Assembly (NCBI GenBank): GCA_964542765.1
Contig: CAZIVO010000025.1
Coordinates: 1 to 39,249 of the forward strand
Length of the DNA stretch: 39,249 nucleotides
Direction of reading: 5' to 3'
DNA from: CAZIVO01 sp964542765
Lineage (GTDB): Bacteria > Planctomycetota > UBA1135 > UBA2386
Under the pieces are notes generated by a model that saw only the letters and a program-made list of their open reading frames with translations, searched no databases and was not told where the DNA came from. The position numbers and the translations under genes are program-made. The first letter of the stretch is position 1; every line of letters starts with the position of its first letter. This document shows positions 18,050 to 26,647 of this stretch, one piece after another.

Positions 18050-19402
18050 ATGCTCGACTCACCGTTTCGTATTGCCGTTTGCCTTCTGCTGATCACCTCC
18101 GCCGTTGCCCGAACGCAGTCCTTCGAAAGCAGTGATCGGAGCCACCCTGTCATAGATTCCCAGTTCCGGTCTCTGTTTGACGGCAAAACTCTGGATGGCT
18201 GGGTCACCACTGGCGGGCGATACGACGGTAAGGCTGTCTGGGGCGTCGAGGATGGTGCCATCACCGGCCGCGAGGGTCCGAACCATGCTGGCGGGCTCAT
18301 CTACACCGAGGGGTACTATTCGAGTTTCGTTTTTTCCTGCGAAGCCTGGGTCAGTTACCCCTTCGACTCCGGGATCTTTCTTCGCATGGTGCCGCGCAAG
18401 GAGAAGCTCAAGGGGGCGCAGATCACGATCGACTACCGGGAAAAGGGCGAGGTCGGGGGGATCTATGCGGATGGTTGGCTACAGCACAACAAGGATGGCA
18501 AGCAGGCCTACAAACGCGATGAGTGGAACAAATTTGTTGTCGAGTGCGTGGGTTCGCCGATGCACATCCGCGTCTGGATGAACGGGCGCTTGATCACGGA
18601 TTATCGTCTTTCCGACGAGACACAGGGTTTTGCCAGAAGCGGCCGCATCGGCTTGCAGGTTCATGGCGGCCGCAAGGATCCCCCCAATGCCAGGGCGCAG
18701 TTCCGCAACATCAAGATCCGGGAACTACCTGATCACGATGATCGGATCTTCTCTTGTGATGCAGCTGGCAAGCTCTCGGCGACGGAGCTGGGCAAACGGA
18801 AGGGGTGGGCCCGCTTGTTCAATGGCCGCGACTTGACCGGGTGGGAACCGGTTGGCGGAGGCTCAGAGGGTTACGCGGTGCGCGACGGGATGCTCGTCTT
18901 TCCGGCCAAGGGTGGAGGGGGCTATATCCGTACGACCGAGGACTTCCGCGACTTCGAATTACGGATGGATTTCAAGGTTCTCAAGATGGCGAACAGCGGT
19001 CTGTTCCTTCGTGGAAATCGAGCTGGTGGAAATCCGGCATATTCCGGCTGTGAGATTCAAATTCTCGATGATCACAACTGGGAAGAGTCCACCAAGAGCA
19101 AGCTCAAGCCCTGGCAGTTCACCGGTTCGCTTTACGGCGCTGTGGCCCCGGCCGTGGATGCCTTCAAGCCTCTGGGCCACTGGAATTCCTTCGAGGTCAC
19201 GTATCAAGAGGCTCGGTTGCAGGTTTTGCTCAATGGGCGTGAACTCTACGACGTTGATACTCTCGGCCTCTCTTCAGCCAAGCCTCCCTTCGCCAAGCGT
19301 GCACAGACCGGCTTTATCGGTTTGCAGCGGCATTCCCCGGGCGGCAAGCTCGAGAGCGATGCTTTCGCATGGTTCTCGAATATCTTTATTCGCAAGCTGT
19401 GA
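18050..19402 (+). CDS. Secreted protein with two tandem DUF1080 (3-keto-disaccharide hydrolase) domains
   Basis: A 450-aa protein from the ATG at 18050; signal peptide at residues 1-~22 (IAVCLLLITSAVARTQS). Two copies of the PF06439 beta-jelly-roll follow, at about residues 38-225 and 250-450. Each begins with a L-F-x-G-x-x-L-x-G-W signature (SLFDGKTLDGW and RLFNGRDLTGW) and ends with a F-x-N-I-x-I-R strand. Some members cleave 3-keto-disaccharides, a step of the oxidative glycoside-degradation route, and many are abundant in PVC bacteria. The two copies are divergent in sequence, so the duplication is old. The extended frame upstream to 17756 is antisense to the TraB gene and was not used. 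Confidence 0.88.
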   Translation: MLDSPFRIAVCLLLITSAVARTQSFESSDRSHPVIDSQFRSLFDGKTLDGWVTTGGRYDGKAVWGVEDGAITGREGPNHAGGLIYTEGYYSSFVFSCEAWVSYPFDSGIFLRMVPRKEKLKGAQITIDYREKGEVGGIYADGWLQHNKDGKQAYKRDEWNKFVVECVGSPMHIRVWMNGRLITDYRLSDETQGFARSGRIGLQVHGGRKDPPNARAQFRNIKIRELPDHDDRIFSCDAAGKLSATELGKRKGWARLFNGRDLTGWEPVGGGSEGYAVRDGMLVFPAKGGGGYIRTTEDFRDFELRMDFKVLKMANSGLFLRGNRAGGNPAYSGCEIQILDDHNWEESTKSKLKPWQFTGSLYGAVAPAVDAFKPLGHWNSFEVTYQEARLQVLLNGRELYDVDTLGLSSAKPPFAKRAQTGFIGLQRHSPGGKLESDAFAWFSNIFIRKL

Positions 19403-19459
19403 GATCTGGGATGTCGGCGTTCTGCGTGTGACCAATCTTCTCGAAGCGAACGAACTCTT

Positions 19460-19477
19460 CCGCAGGGATTACTGCGG
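19460..19477. terminator. Hairpin between convergent DUF1080 and mgtC genes
   Basis: CCGCAG and CTGCGG form a 6-bp perfect stem with the loop GGATTA. It lies in the 110-bp gap between two convergent 3' ends. Neither side carries a clear T-tract, so it may be a weak or factor-assisted terminator or simply a stable 3' end. Confidence 0.3.
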
Positions 19478-19512
19478 CGATCGGACGCTCTAGCCTCTAC
19501 TGGTGATCCATA

Positions 19513-20217
19513 TCATCCGTGGATCGTGGTCCAGTTCACCCCTGCGACTTCTTCATGGGCGGTGATCGAGGTGATCACGGTGGCGGGATCAGTCGACTGT
19601 CGGCAACGCAGATGGAAGGCCATCTCGAAGCTACCATCCTCGAGTTTGCCGGTGACTTCTTTGACTCCGATCTTCAGGCTCTTCAAAGAACTTTGGAGAG
19701 AACCGGTGAGCTTGTTGAGGTCGTTGGTCTGGCCGGTGACCACGAGGCGGCGATAGATGACCGATGGGATCGCGTCGGTCAGCCAGTCGAGAAAGACCAG
19801 GGCTGCGAGGAAGGCGATAGTGGTCGCGACCGCCAGACCGTAGGCCCCCTGCCCGATGACAACACCGATGGCGGCCACCGACCAGACGCATGCTCCGGTA
19901 GTGATACCGCGCACGATATCGCCAGCGCGGACCACAGCAGCCGCGCCGAGGAAGCCGATGCCGGTCACGATCCCCGCCGCCAGCCGTTGCGGATCGAAGA
20001 CGTAGGTGCCGCCGCTGGGCATATCGGGCTGAAACTGCTGTGAGGCCTGGATGAGGACCGTGGAGCACAGGCAAACCAGGATGTGTGTCCGCAAGCCCGC
20101 GGGCCGTCCATGAATCTCCCGCTCCAGGCCGATCGCTCCCCCGAGAAGGATAGCCAGAACCAAGGGGGTCAGGTCCAACCCCAGGAGTTGGTTAAAAATT
20201 GTTTCGAAGTCGAGCAT
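19513..20217 (-). CDS. MgtC/SapB family membrane protein
   Basis: A 234-aa protein from the ATG at 20217, which avoids a long extension into aat. The N-terminal ~145 residues contain four to five membrane segments. They carry the MgtC hallmarks: AIGLEREIHGRPAGLRTH, GIGFLGAA and GITTGACVWSVAAIGV. A soluble C-terminal domain (~150-234) resembles the ACT-like tail of long MgtC proteins. MgtC of Salmonella inhibits ATP synthase and helps survival at low Mg2+; the role of environmental homologues is unclear. The gene is 44 bp downstream of aat and is the last of the - strand run. No Mg2+ sensor leader is recognised. Confidence 0.9.
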   Translation of the reverse strand: MLDFETIFNQLLGLDLTPLVLAILLGGAIGLEREIHGRPAGLRTHILVCLCSTVLIQASQQFQPDMPSGGTYVFDPQRLAAGIVTGIGFLGAAAVVRAGDIVRGITTGACVWSVAAIGVVIGQGAYGLAVATTIAFLAALVFLDWLTDAIPSVIYRRLVVTGQTNDLNKLTGSLQSSLKSLKIGVKEVTGKLEDGSFEMAFHLRCRQSTDPATVITSITAHEEVAGVNWTTIHG

Positions 20218-20261
20218 CGACGCCGGGGAATGATGCACGGGCGACCGCTCGCACGTCCAGA

Positions 20262-20954
20262 TCAATCCAGTTGCGGAATGATAGGAGACAGGTTTGCGAG
20301 ATCCACCGACTTGTTCCGGACGCGTGTGACTTCACGAAGGTAATGCTTTCGTGACCACTCTTCTGCGCCCATGGTCGCAAGGTGTGGGGTCTGGAACTGT
20401 ACATCGAAGACCTCGATTCCAGCAGTAGCCAGATTGCTCCAGCAGGCTGCGAGAGCGATCTTCGATGCGTCTCGGCGGGTATGGAACTTGCTTTCTGCGG
20501 CAAAGAGACCGCCGCGTTGCACGCCATAGACCCCTCCGGCCAGCGCACCATCCTCCCACACTTCCAGGCTGTGGGCGTGGCCCAGTTCATGGAGTTTGGT
20601 ATAGGCGAGCAGCATGCTCTGCGTGATCCAGGTGCCATCCTCACGGCTCTTGCCGCACCCTTTCATGACCTCCTGGAACGCGTGGTTCCAGGTGAGTTCG
20701 AAATCACCTCGCCGGAGTCTTCGGCGCAGGCTCCGCGAGATGTGAAGTTGCTCCGCTTGCAGGACGGTGCGAGGGTCCGGAGACCACCAGAGCACCGGTT
20801 CGTCCGGTCCAAACCATGGGAAGATACCATTTCCGTAGGCCGTCAAGAGAGTGTCCGGCGTGAGTTCTCCGCCGATGGCAATGAGATCACCGTCCGCGTG
20901 AAGCGGATCGGGGAAGTTCGGGGGACCATCTGGATTGAGGAAGACGGGAGACAC
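20262..20954 (-). CDS. aat: Leucyl/phenylalanyl-tRNA--protein transferase
   Basis: A 230-aa cytoplasmic enzyme that adds Leu or Phe from aminoacyl-tRNA to proteins with N-terminal Arg or Lys, making them ClpS/ClpAP substrates in the bacterial N-degron pathway. Family motifs are in order: FPDP...DLIAIGGEL at the N-terminus, GIFPWF, WWSPDPR, LGHAHSLEVWE, and GGVYGV...GLFAAESKF. Length is normal. The start is a GTG at 20954. Because the conserved FPDP/GGEL block follows so closely, the start cannot lie much further downstream, so a ~68-bp overlap with the preceding hydrolase gene is forced. This suggests translational coupling. Confidence 0.92.
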   Translation of the reverse strand: MSPVFLNPDGPPNFPDPLHADGDLIAIGGELTPDTLLTAYGNGIFPWFGPDEPVLWWSPDPRTVLQAEQLHISRSLRRRLRRGDFELTWNHAFQEVMKGCGKSREDGTWITQSMLLAYTKLHELGHAHSLEVWEDGALAGGVYGVQRGGLFAAESKFHTRRDASKIALAACWSNLATAGIEVFDVQFQTPHLATMGAEEWSRKHYLREVTRVRNKSVDLANLSPIIPQLD

Positions 20955-21912
20955 GACCGCGCACCATCCTAACGGTCACACCGTGCAGTTCGGGAAGCAC
21001 CATTCCTGCGAGTTCTTCTGGCCACGGTGAGCGGACTGCCACCCGAGTCTCTATCTCGCTCGTCTCCATGGGATTCGGGGCCCCGAGGGTTGCGTTGATC
21101 GCTGAGTAGTCATCTCGCAAGACGCCATGGAAAAAACTCATGGCAAGGGTGACCGAGCGCTCCCAGATATTCCGATCGACTTCCTTGGCTCGTTTGCGTT
21201 GGCGAACGAGATTGCGGTGACCGCAGCTTTCATCGAGGAGGTAGAGGAGCTTGAAGGAGGCAAATCCTGTGGCTCTGTCGAAATGGCGGAGGGCTGTGCG
21301 CTGCCACGGCAGGATCACATCCCCCTTGCCGTGCACGATGCCGAGCGGGACCCTGACTCCGGGCGCATAGGCCTTGGCATAATCGGATGTTCCCGCAGGG
21401 AGAAGTCCGTCCCATGGTGCGAAGCAGAAGCCTGCTCGGTAGCCTGGATTCGTGGCCAGAATACGGATCGTGTTGCCGCCACCCATCGAATGGCCGGCCA
21501 GAGCGACACGCTTCATGTCGAAGGCACCGGCGAAGACGGAATGGCGATTGTTGTTCTCTCGGGCCAGAGCAAAGAACAGAGACCGTCCGTCTTTGGCTTG
21601 ACGCTGTGGCAGGATGCGCGCCGTGTCACTCATCACGGCGATGTAGCCATCTTCAGCCAGTCGTCGACCCAGTCGGACATACCAGTTTCCGAGGGTTCCA
21701 AATCCATGCAGAAAGACGACGACCGGCCAGCCTTTTGGATGGTCCCCTGGAGCTGAGTTTTCCCCTTCCCGATTCGCCGGATAGAAGACCCGCGCGAGCA
21801 GTTTGCTCGAGCCTTCGCCGGTTGGGTTGGCGAAGGTGTGATTGCGGACGCCTACCTGATGCTGGGCGGTCAGGGTGGTGGCGAGGAGTGCTGCAACGGA
21901 CAGTAGGCGCAT
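20887..21912 (-). CDS. Secreted alpha/beta hydrolase (chlorophyllase/PAF-acetylhydrolase/polyester-hydrolase-like)
   Basis: A 341-aa protein with a signal peptide (MRLLSVAALLATTLTA) and an alpha/beta-hydrolase fold. FLHGFG provides the oxyanion region and G-H-S142-M-G-G is the nucleophile elbow. D198 (GKGDVILP) and H232 (SCGHRN) complete the likely triad. The arrangement resembles dienelactone-hydrolase/chlorophyllase/PET-hydrolase-type lipases. The substrate is unknown. The last ~22 codons overlap the start of aat. Upstream is a 132-bp gap to a lipoprotein gene on the same strand. Confidence 0.82.
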   Translation of the reverse strand: MRLLSVAALLATTLTAQHQVGVRNHTFANPTGEGSSKLLARVFYPANREGENSAPGDHPKGWPVVVFLHGFGTLGNWYVRLGRRLAEDGYIAVMSDTARILPQRQAKDGRSLFFALARENNNRHSVFAGAFDMKRVALAGHSMGGGNTIRILATNPGYRAGFCFAPWDGLLPAGTSDYAKAYAPGVRVPLGIVHGKGDVILPWQRTALRHFDRATGFASFKLLYLLDESCGHRNLVRQRKRAKEVDRNIWERSVTLAMSFFHGVLRDDYSAINATLGAPNPMETSEIETRVAVRSPWPEELAGMVLPELHGVTVRMVRGRVSRLPQSRWSPELPRSASRGR

Positions 21913-22044
21913 GACCTTTCTTGTCCGGCAGAGCCCGGCCAGGGACGCTTGCCCGGGATGTTTTCCGATGCAGGCGGAGTTGGCCTAGTTCTTCTTGGTG
22001 TAGGTGGCACGAAAACGAGTTGCCGGTCTTTTGCGTGGGCCCGG

Positions 22045-22494
22045 CTATTTGCGCGGGTAGAGGATCTCTTTCACCGGATAGGACGGCAGGGTCGCATCAT
22101 CTTTTTCTTGCTCCAGTTGAGCTTCGTCATCCTCTGTCTTTGTCTCAGCGGGAACCCAGGCTCGATAGACTGCAAATTCGAGAGCATCGAAGGGTGCCGC
22201 GACCAAGGTTCCTGTGCGCCAGAGAACGAAGGATGGGAGCATGAGAGTGCTCAGCGCGTCGGCTTTCTGTGGGTCCGTCTCTTTTTGGCGCGAGTAGAGG
22301 AAGTAGGTCACCGGCAGCGCGACCAGATCGACCGGCAGGCCGCAGACGAAGCCCGCGAAGCCACCGACCGATGCCGGCAAGGTGACGAGGAGGCTGCGGC
22401 CGGTCTGCTCGTCGGCCAACTCATCAGCATACTGGAGTATAGGGGTGCAGGAACCGATCAAGGACGCGAGCACGAGAGGTGCTAATACTCGCAT
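22045..22494 (-). CDS. Hypothetical lipoprotein
   Basis: A 149-aa protein starting at the ATG at 22494; an alternative TTG lies at 22503. The N-terminus is hydrophobic and ends in a good lipobox (LIGSC, lipidated C16). The middle (VTLPASVGGFAGFVCGLPVDL, then VALPVTYF) is Gly/Pro-rich and hydrophobic, as in small envelope lipoproteins of the YceK or exosortase-neighbour type. An acidic C-terminus follows. The start is 9 bp after the stop of the PilO-like gene, so it is probably in the same operon. No function is assigned. Confidence 0.65.
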   Translation of the reverse strand: MRVLAPLVLASLIGSCTPILQYADELADEQTGRSLLVTLPASVGGFAGFVCGLPVDLVALPVTYFLYSRQKETDPQKADALSTLMLPSFVLWRTGTLVAAPFDALEFAVYRAWVPAETKTEDDEAQLEQEKDDATLPSYPVKEILYPRK

Positions 22495-22503
22495 GCTCGG
22501 CAA

Positions 22504-23121
22504 CTACCGACTTCCTGACGAGAGGGGTTCGCGGCGTGCGAAGACCATGCGCTCCACCAGCCAGTCATCACCGATCTCCGGAGGCGGTGCGGTGGTGCGG
22601 CGCCCGCGGCTCAGCATCGTTTGGCTGCGGATCTTTAATTCGCGTAGCTTCCAGATTTGCGACATGCCTTCACAATTTTGCATCACCTGATTGATGAAGG
22701 CGCGCGACAGCGGGAACCTTTCTTTGCCGTTTTTGGCGAAGCTGATCTCTATTTCGATGTCCTTGGCTCTCACTGTCTGTCCACCGGACTTCACGGTCAC
22801 GTTGACCTCGGGGCGCGGCGCAACCTTGAAGTCCTCCTCCTTCAGCCCACTTTTGGCGCTTTTGTACACCTGTGTATCGAAGAAGGTGGTGTAGTCCTGG
22901 AAGTCCTTGCTCTTGTTGGTCTGCTGGTTCTTGATCTGCTCCATGTATTGACCTATCTGCTCAAGATCGCCATTGCGTTTGCGCAGGTTGGTCAATGCGG
23001 TGTTTCCTTCGGTCACCTGTTGGTCGAGTTGGTAGCCCCAGAAGGCGGCGGCGGGCATCAACACGACGGAAGCCAGCAGGATGCCCTTGTAGAGATCCAT
23101 ATTCGCGAAGAGTGCTTTCAT
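22504..23121 (-). CDS. PilO/GspM-like inner-membrane assembly protein
   Basis: A 205-aa bitopic protein: a short cytoplasmic N-terminus, one membrane helix (~12-30), then a coiled-coil (~32-75) and a periplasmic beta/alpha domain (~90-195). This is the architecture of PilO (type IV pili) or GspM (type II secretion). Sequence identity to known members is low, so the call rests on architecture and on its position 23 bp after the PilM-PilN gene, where PilO/GspM always sits. It would pair with the PilN part of that protein in the inner-membrane alignment complex. Confidence 0.6.
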   Translation of the reverse strand: MKALFANMDLYKGILLASVVLMPAAAFWGYQLDQQVTEGNTALTNLRKRNGDLEQIGQYMEQIKNQQTNKSKDFQDYTTFFDTQVYKSAKSGLKEEDFKVAPRPEVNVTVKSGGQTVRAKDIEIEISFAKNGKERFPLSRAFINQVMQNCEGMSQIWKLRELKIRSQTMLSRGRRTTAPPPEIGDDWLVERMVFARREPLSSGSR

Positions 23122-23144
23122 CGGTGGTCCCTCATCTCGTGTAG

Positions 23145-25082
23145 CTAGCCCCCCTTCGGGAAGACGGGGAAGTTTTTCTCCAATTTCAACAGCAGCTTCA
23201 CATCGTACTCGGCGCCTCCGTGGCCTTCCGAGTCCGAGAACGGCTTCTCCGGGTTGCCCTTGTCCAGCCCGAGGAATGCACTGTCGGGTGATTGTGCTAC
23301 CGCCGTGAACCGCTCTTTCAACAGGGCAAATCGACTGCGAAAGGTCATCGAGTCATCACTGCGAAGGATGATGACAAAACGTAGGTAGCGGCCTCTGTCA
23401 CGCGGTGGCACCTTGAGGTCAATTTCGGTGACAAGGTATCTGCCGAGTTGACCGGAAAGACTTTCCAGCACTTCCGCCATCTCGACGAGAACACCGTAAC
23501 CCGACCCAACTCTCAGCTCCGGGTAATACTTGATGGCTCGCTGTAGCTGGGTGAACTCGTTACGTAGAGCGGTCTTGACGATGTTCATTCGCTGGAAGAC
23601 AGGTGTGTTGACTACTTTCTTGACCAGCGTGTCGTACTGCTTGCGGTGACTCCTGCGGTCGATGAAGTTTGCCGGTGAGTCAAACCATCCGTTGCGGTTC
23701 ATCAGATAACCGAGATGGCCGTAGAACACTGCTTTCAAGGTGGGATCGCTGCGCCCCCGGACTTGTTGTTCCTCGATCTTTGCGGTGGCGCCGTATTGCT
23801 GTTCCAGGGCCTTCAGTTCGCGGTAGGTCTTCAGGTCGAAGATGACGATCAAGAAGAGCGCGAGCATGCAGGCCAGCGTGAGCGGGAATTTGATTCGGTC
23901 GAAGCCGCGGGTGTAGACAAGATCTTCCTGACGGAAATTGAATCCCGGTTCTCCTCCGAGTCGGCCGATTGCCAGTCCGATGGCGACAGCCATCCGTGGC
24001 GAGAGGGCCGCAGCCTCGTCGGGATCAAGTTTGTGCGACAGTCCCGACATCACATCGAGAGGTTCCACGTCGCAGTCGAAGATCTCGCGGAAGATCTCTT
24101 CGATTCCGGTGAGGGCGCTGCCCGAGCCGGCGGTCCACACCTTCTCGATTGGGCCGATTTCCCGGAGGCTGCTCAGGAAGCGTCTGAGTTCCCGGCTCAG
24201 ACGTTCAAGGAAGGTGTCGCGAGCTTGCGCGATGGCATCATGCGGGATGTGCTCTTGTTCCGATGGGACGATTTCGGCCGCATCTTCCTCATCCGGGATG
24301 GTTTCATCCTCCATCTCCGCCGAGGCGTCATCACCGGTGAGCAGGCCTTCGGTCATCAAGTCATGGACTCGATCCGGTGAGGAGCCAGTCTGTTGTGCAA
24401 CGTGTTCTGTTATCGCTTGGATGCCGGTGCGGAGTGTGCGGGTGTCGACGAGTTCGCCGTCGCGGACCACCAAGACCTTGGTTGCGCGTGAACCGATGTC
24501 GATGACGAGGCTTGTGGGCGTGGCCTGGGCAGTTTCCAGGGCCGCGTTGTCAGCCGTCGGTGGGGCATCTGCGAGGTTCTTATCCGTGCTAACCTCGAAA
24601 GCCCCGCACCAGTGTGCAGCACGAAACAGAGCTATCGTGTCGAGGTCGAGGGTGTGGGGCTCGACACCGACGCCTTCCAGTTCGCTCAAGACTTCCTTCA
24701 CTTGAGGCTTGGGTGCTGCTGCGACGAGGACCTTGGTCTCATCCTTACCTTCGTCAAGGATGCGAAAGTCGACCACCATGTCGTCGACATTGTGGCTGTG
24801 GATTGCACCTTCCACTTCAAATTTGATGACCTTGCGGATGTTCTCCATCCCTGCGAAAGGAATGGTCAAGCTCCGCATCACAGCTTCGCAACTGGGGAAG
24901 CTGAGGCTCATCTCGTCGCCACCATACTTCTTTATCTTTGCGAGAGCTTTGGCGCGACCGCCTTCATCGGCGGACATCTTCTCGATGTCGTAGCGCAGCA
25001 AGCGTGGCTTGCGGTAGGAGCCATCGAGCTCTATCACCTTGGCTTCGCGCCCTCCCAGATCGAGTCCTACGGCCTTCGCCAT
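23145..25082 (-). CDS. PilM-PilN fusion (GspL-like) pilus/secretion assembly protein
   Basis: A 645-aa protein. Residues 1-~375 form an actin-like ATPase of the PilM type: phosphate-1 motif GLDLGGREAKVIEL, phosphate-2 motif VIDIGSRATKVLVV (~192-206) and adenosine motif VWTAGSGSAL (~315-324). An acidic insert (~247-275) interrupts it. A linker with F-N-F-R (381-384) mimics the PilN N-terminal peptide that docks on PilM. A membrane helix (~399-416) leads to a periplasmic PilN-like domain. PilM and PilN are separate in type IV pili and fused in T2SS GspL, so this is GspL-like. Partners such as PilP/GspC, the secretin, ATPase and pilins are absent from the window. It starts 38 bp after the Spy-like gene. 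Confidence 0.85.
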   Translation of the reverse strand: MAKAVGLDLGGREAKVIELDGSYRKPRLLRYDIEKMSADEGGRAKALAKIKKYGGDEMSLSFPSCEAVMRSLTIPFAGMENIRKVIKFEVEGAIHSHNVDDMVVDFRILDEGKDETKVLVAAAPKPQVKEVLSELEGVGVEPHTLDLDTIALFRAAHWCGAFEVSTDKNLADAPPTADNAALETAQATPTSLVIDIGSRATKVLVVRDGELVDTRTLRTGIQAITEHVAQQTGSSPDRVHDLMTEGLLTGDDASAEMEDETIPDEEDAAEIVPSEQEHIPHDAIAQARDTFLERLSRELRRFLSSLREIGPIEKVWTAGSGSALTGIEEIFREIFDCDVEPLDVMSGLSHKLDPDEAAALSPRMAVAIGLAIGRLGGEPGFNFRQEDLVYTRGFDRIKFPLTLACMLALFLIVIFDLKTYRELKALEQQYGATAKIEEQQVRGRSDPTLKAVFYGHLGYLMNRNGWFDSPANFIDRRSHRKQYDTLVKKVVNTPVFQRMNIVKTALRNEFTQLQRAIKYYPELRVGSGYGVLVEMAEVLESLSGQLGRYLVTEIDLKVPPRDRGRYLRFVIILRSDDSMTFRSRFALLKERFTAVAQSPDSAFLGLDKGNPEKPFSDSEGHGGAEYDVKLLLKLEKNFPVFPKGG

Positions 25083-25120
25083 GGGTCACCTTCGTTTCTT
25101 CTGTGCATCCTTCGCGTCAG

Positions 25121-25504
25121 CTATTTCGGTAATGGAGTTTGACCTATGATCTGATCGTAGCGCTCGCGCTGTTCGGGAGTCAGCAGGGCCCGTACGCGCA
25201 GTGCCTTCTTGCGATTAAAGGTCTGCAACTGGCTCCGCATCTCTGCTGGCCACTTGCTCTGGAGGCGGATGGCCATGTCGTATGTGTCTTTTCGGAATGC
25301 GAGGTGGACCTTTCGCAGAAGTCGTAGTTGATCCTGATCCAAGTTCAGGCGTTTGGCCAGATCTTGAACATAGGGCTCATCGGGATTGTCCTGATGATGC
25401 GCTTGCCCTGTTGCTATGACGCGTGGAACGGCTGTACCGGTGGCAATTCCTGCTCCGAAGCAGGCGAATGCGATGGTGAGCATCCAAGATTGCAGGCGAT
25501 TCAT
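25121..25504 (-). CDS. Spy/CpxP/ZraP-like periplasmic protein
   Basis: A 127-aa protein with an N-terminal signal or anchor helix (~7-28) and an all-helical domain. The L-x-L-x-x-x-Q...L region and the LTPEQRERYDQI motif near the C-terminus are typical of the LTXXQ family (CpxP, Spy, ZraP). These are envelope stress chaperones or metal sensors. It overlaps the anti-sigma factor gene by 4 bp (ATGA-type), so the two are translationally coupled. Inference: the periplasmic sensing arm of the sigma/anti-sigma module. Confidence 0.75.
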   Translation of the reverse strand: MNRLQSWMLTIAFACFGAGIATGTAVPRVIATGQAHHQDNPDEPYVQDLAKRLNLDQDQLRLLRKVHLAFRKDTYDMAIRLQSKWPAEMRSQLQTFNRKKALRVRALLTPEQRERYDQIIGQTPLPK

Positions 25505-25998
25505 CGCTCTCTCGTCCGGTTTTCGGCAGCGCCGGTTTCCCAGTTCTTGCTGATTTGATCTAGCCGATCAATCTGTTGCTGATCGGCCGCCTCGAGCCTT
25601 CCAGAATCTGCTTGCGGCATGATGCCTGTCATTGTCGCCAGCGCCAAACCCAGGACCATGATGGCTGCAGCGACCAGGCGCTTTCCGAAGATCACGGCAC
25701 CCTGTTCTTCAGCTTCGATTTCACCGAGTTCTGAAGATTCGAAGGACAGGGCATCCCGGGTCGGGAGTTCCTGAATGCGCATGGCAACCCGGTCACCGAA
25801 GTCGGCAGGTACGTTCGGCACCTTCGCTTCTCGGCTGACGGCGAAGCATTCGCGCACCTCGCGGGCTTGCTCGACGGCTTCGCGCAGTTGCGTCTCCTGC
25901 AAGAGGCGTCGCTCGAAGATGGCCTTCTGCTCACTGTCCAAGGTTTCGTCTACGTAACAAGAGACAGTTCTCATATCTGCTTCGTTCAGTTTGGTCAT
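25501..25998 (-). CDS. Putative transmembrane anti-sigma factor
   Basis: A 165-aa protein encoded directly after an ECF sigma factor with a 4-bp overlap. Residues 1-~75 form a cytoplasmic helical domain resembling anti-sigma domains (L-x-x-Y-V-D-x-x-L pattern), but without the H-x3-C-x2-C zinc motif. One membrane helix follows (~107-127), then a short periplasmic tail of ~38 residues. Inferred to sequester the ECF sigma at the membrane until a periplasmic cue, perhaps passed by the Spy-like protein, triggers release. Confidence 0.72.
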   Translation of the reverse strand: MTKLNEADMRTVSCYVDETLDSEQKAIFERRLLQETQLREAVEQAREVRECFAVSREAKVPNVPADFGDRVAMRIQELPTRDALSFESSELGEIEAEEQGAVIFGKRLVAAAIMVLGLALATMTGIMPQADSGRLEAADQQQIDRLDQISKNWETGAAENRTRER

Positions 25999-26606
25999 CG
26001 GGTTCCTCTTCTTGCCTGTGGGACCAGATCAGGGTGCATTCTCTCCATGGCTTCCTTGAAGTGCTTGCGCGCGCGGAATAGCCGCGACTCGACTGTCCCC
26101 AGACTGCAGCCGAGAACTTCGGCTATCGCTGTATAGGAGAGATCTTCGTATTCGCGCAGGATCAGAATCGTGCGATACTTCTCCGACAATCCGTCGAGGA
26201 CCTCCCTCGTGACGCGTTGCAACTCTTCTTCCAGAAGAGGCTCGGCAGCGCCCGCATATCCCGGATCGCGTTGGCCGCTGTCGAACACCTCGCTGTCTTC
26301 GACCAGATGCAGCGAATGCCGCTTGCCTCGCGACAGGTGATCGCGCGCCGTGTTGACGGCGATGCGATACATCCAGGTGTAGAGTGAGGAGTCTCGCTGG
26401 AAGGTGTGTAGCTTCCGGAAAACCTTGATGAAAACCTCCTGCGCGAGGTCTTCGGTCTCCATGCGATCCCGTGTGAATCGCGACAGGAGGCGGAACAGGC
26501 GCTCCTGATATCTTTCGACGAGGATGCCAAAGGCGCTGTGATCGCCCCCCAGAGCCGCCGTGATCAGGGTTCCGTCCGGTTGTTCCACCACTTTCAGTGC
26601 AAGCAC
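25995..26606 (-). CDS. ECF-family RNA polymerase sigma factor
   Basis: A 203-aa sigma-70 family factor with regions 2 and 4 only. Region 2 (~25-95) has D-L-A-Q-E-V-F-I-K-V-F and the W-M-Y-R-I-A-V-N block. Region 4 (~135-190) has L-S-E-K-Y-R, L-S-Y-x-x-I-A and the helix-turn-helix G-T-V-E-S-R-L-F-R-A-R. The start is a GTG at 26606 with AAGG 6-9 nt upstream. It lies 41 bp after ribBA on the same strand and begins a coupled sigma, anti-sigma, Spy-like trio. An RpoE-like promoter candidate upstream of the giant VIT/VWA gene could be a target. Confidence 0.93.
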   Translation of the reverse strand: MLALKVVEQPDGTLITAALGGDHSAFGILVERYQERLFRLLSRFTRDRMETEDLAQEVFIKVFRKLHTFQRDSSLYTWMYRIAVNTARDHLSRGKRHSLHLVEDSEVFDSGQRDPGYAGAAEPLLEEELQRVTREVLDGLSEKYRTILILREYEDLSYTAIAEVLGCSLGTVESRLFRARKHFKEAMERMHPDLVPQARRGTR

Positions 26607-26647
26607 GGAGCCTTCGATGGTCGAAGCCGCAGCTTTCTTCCAAGGAA

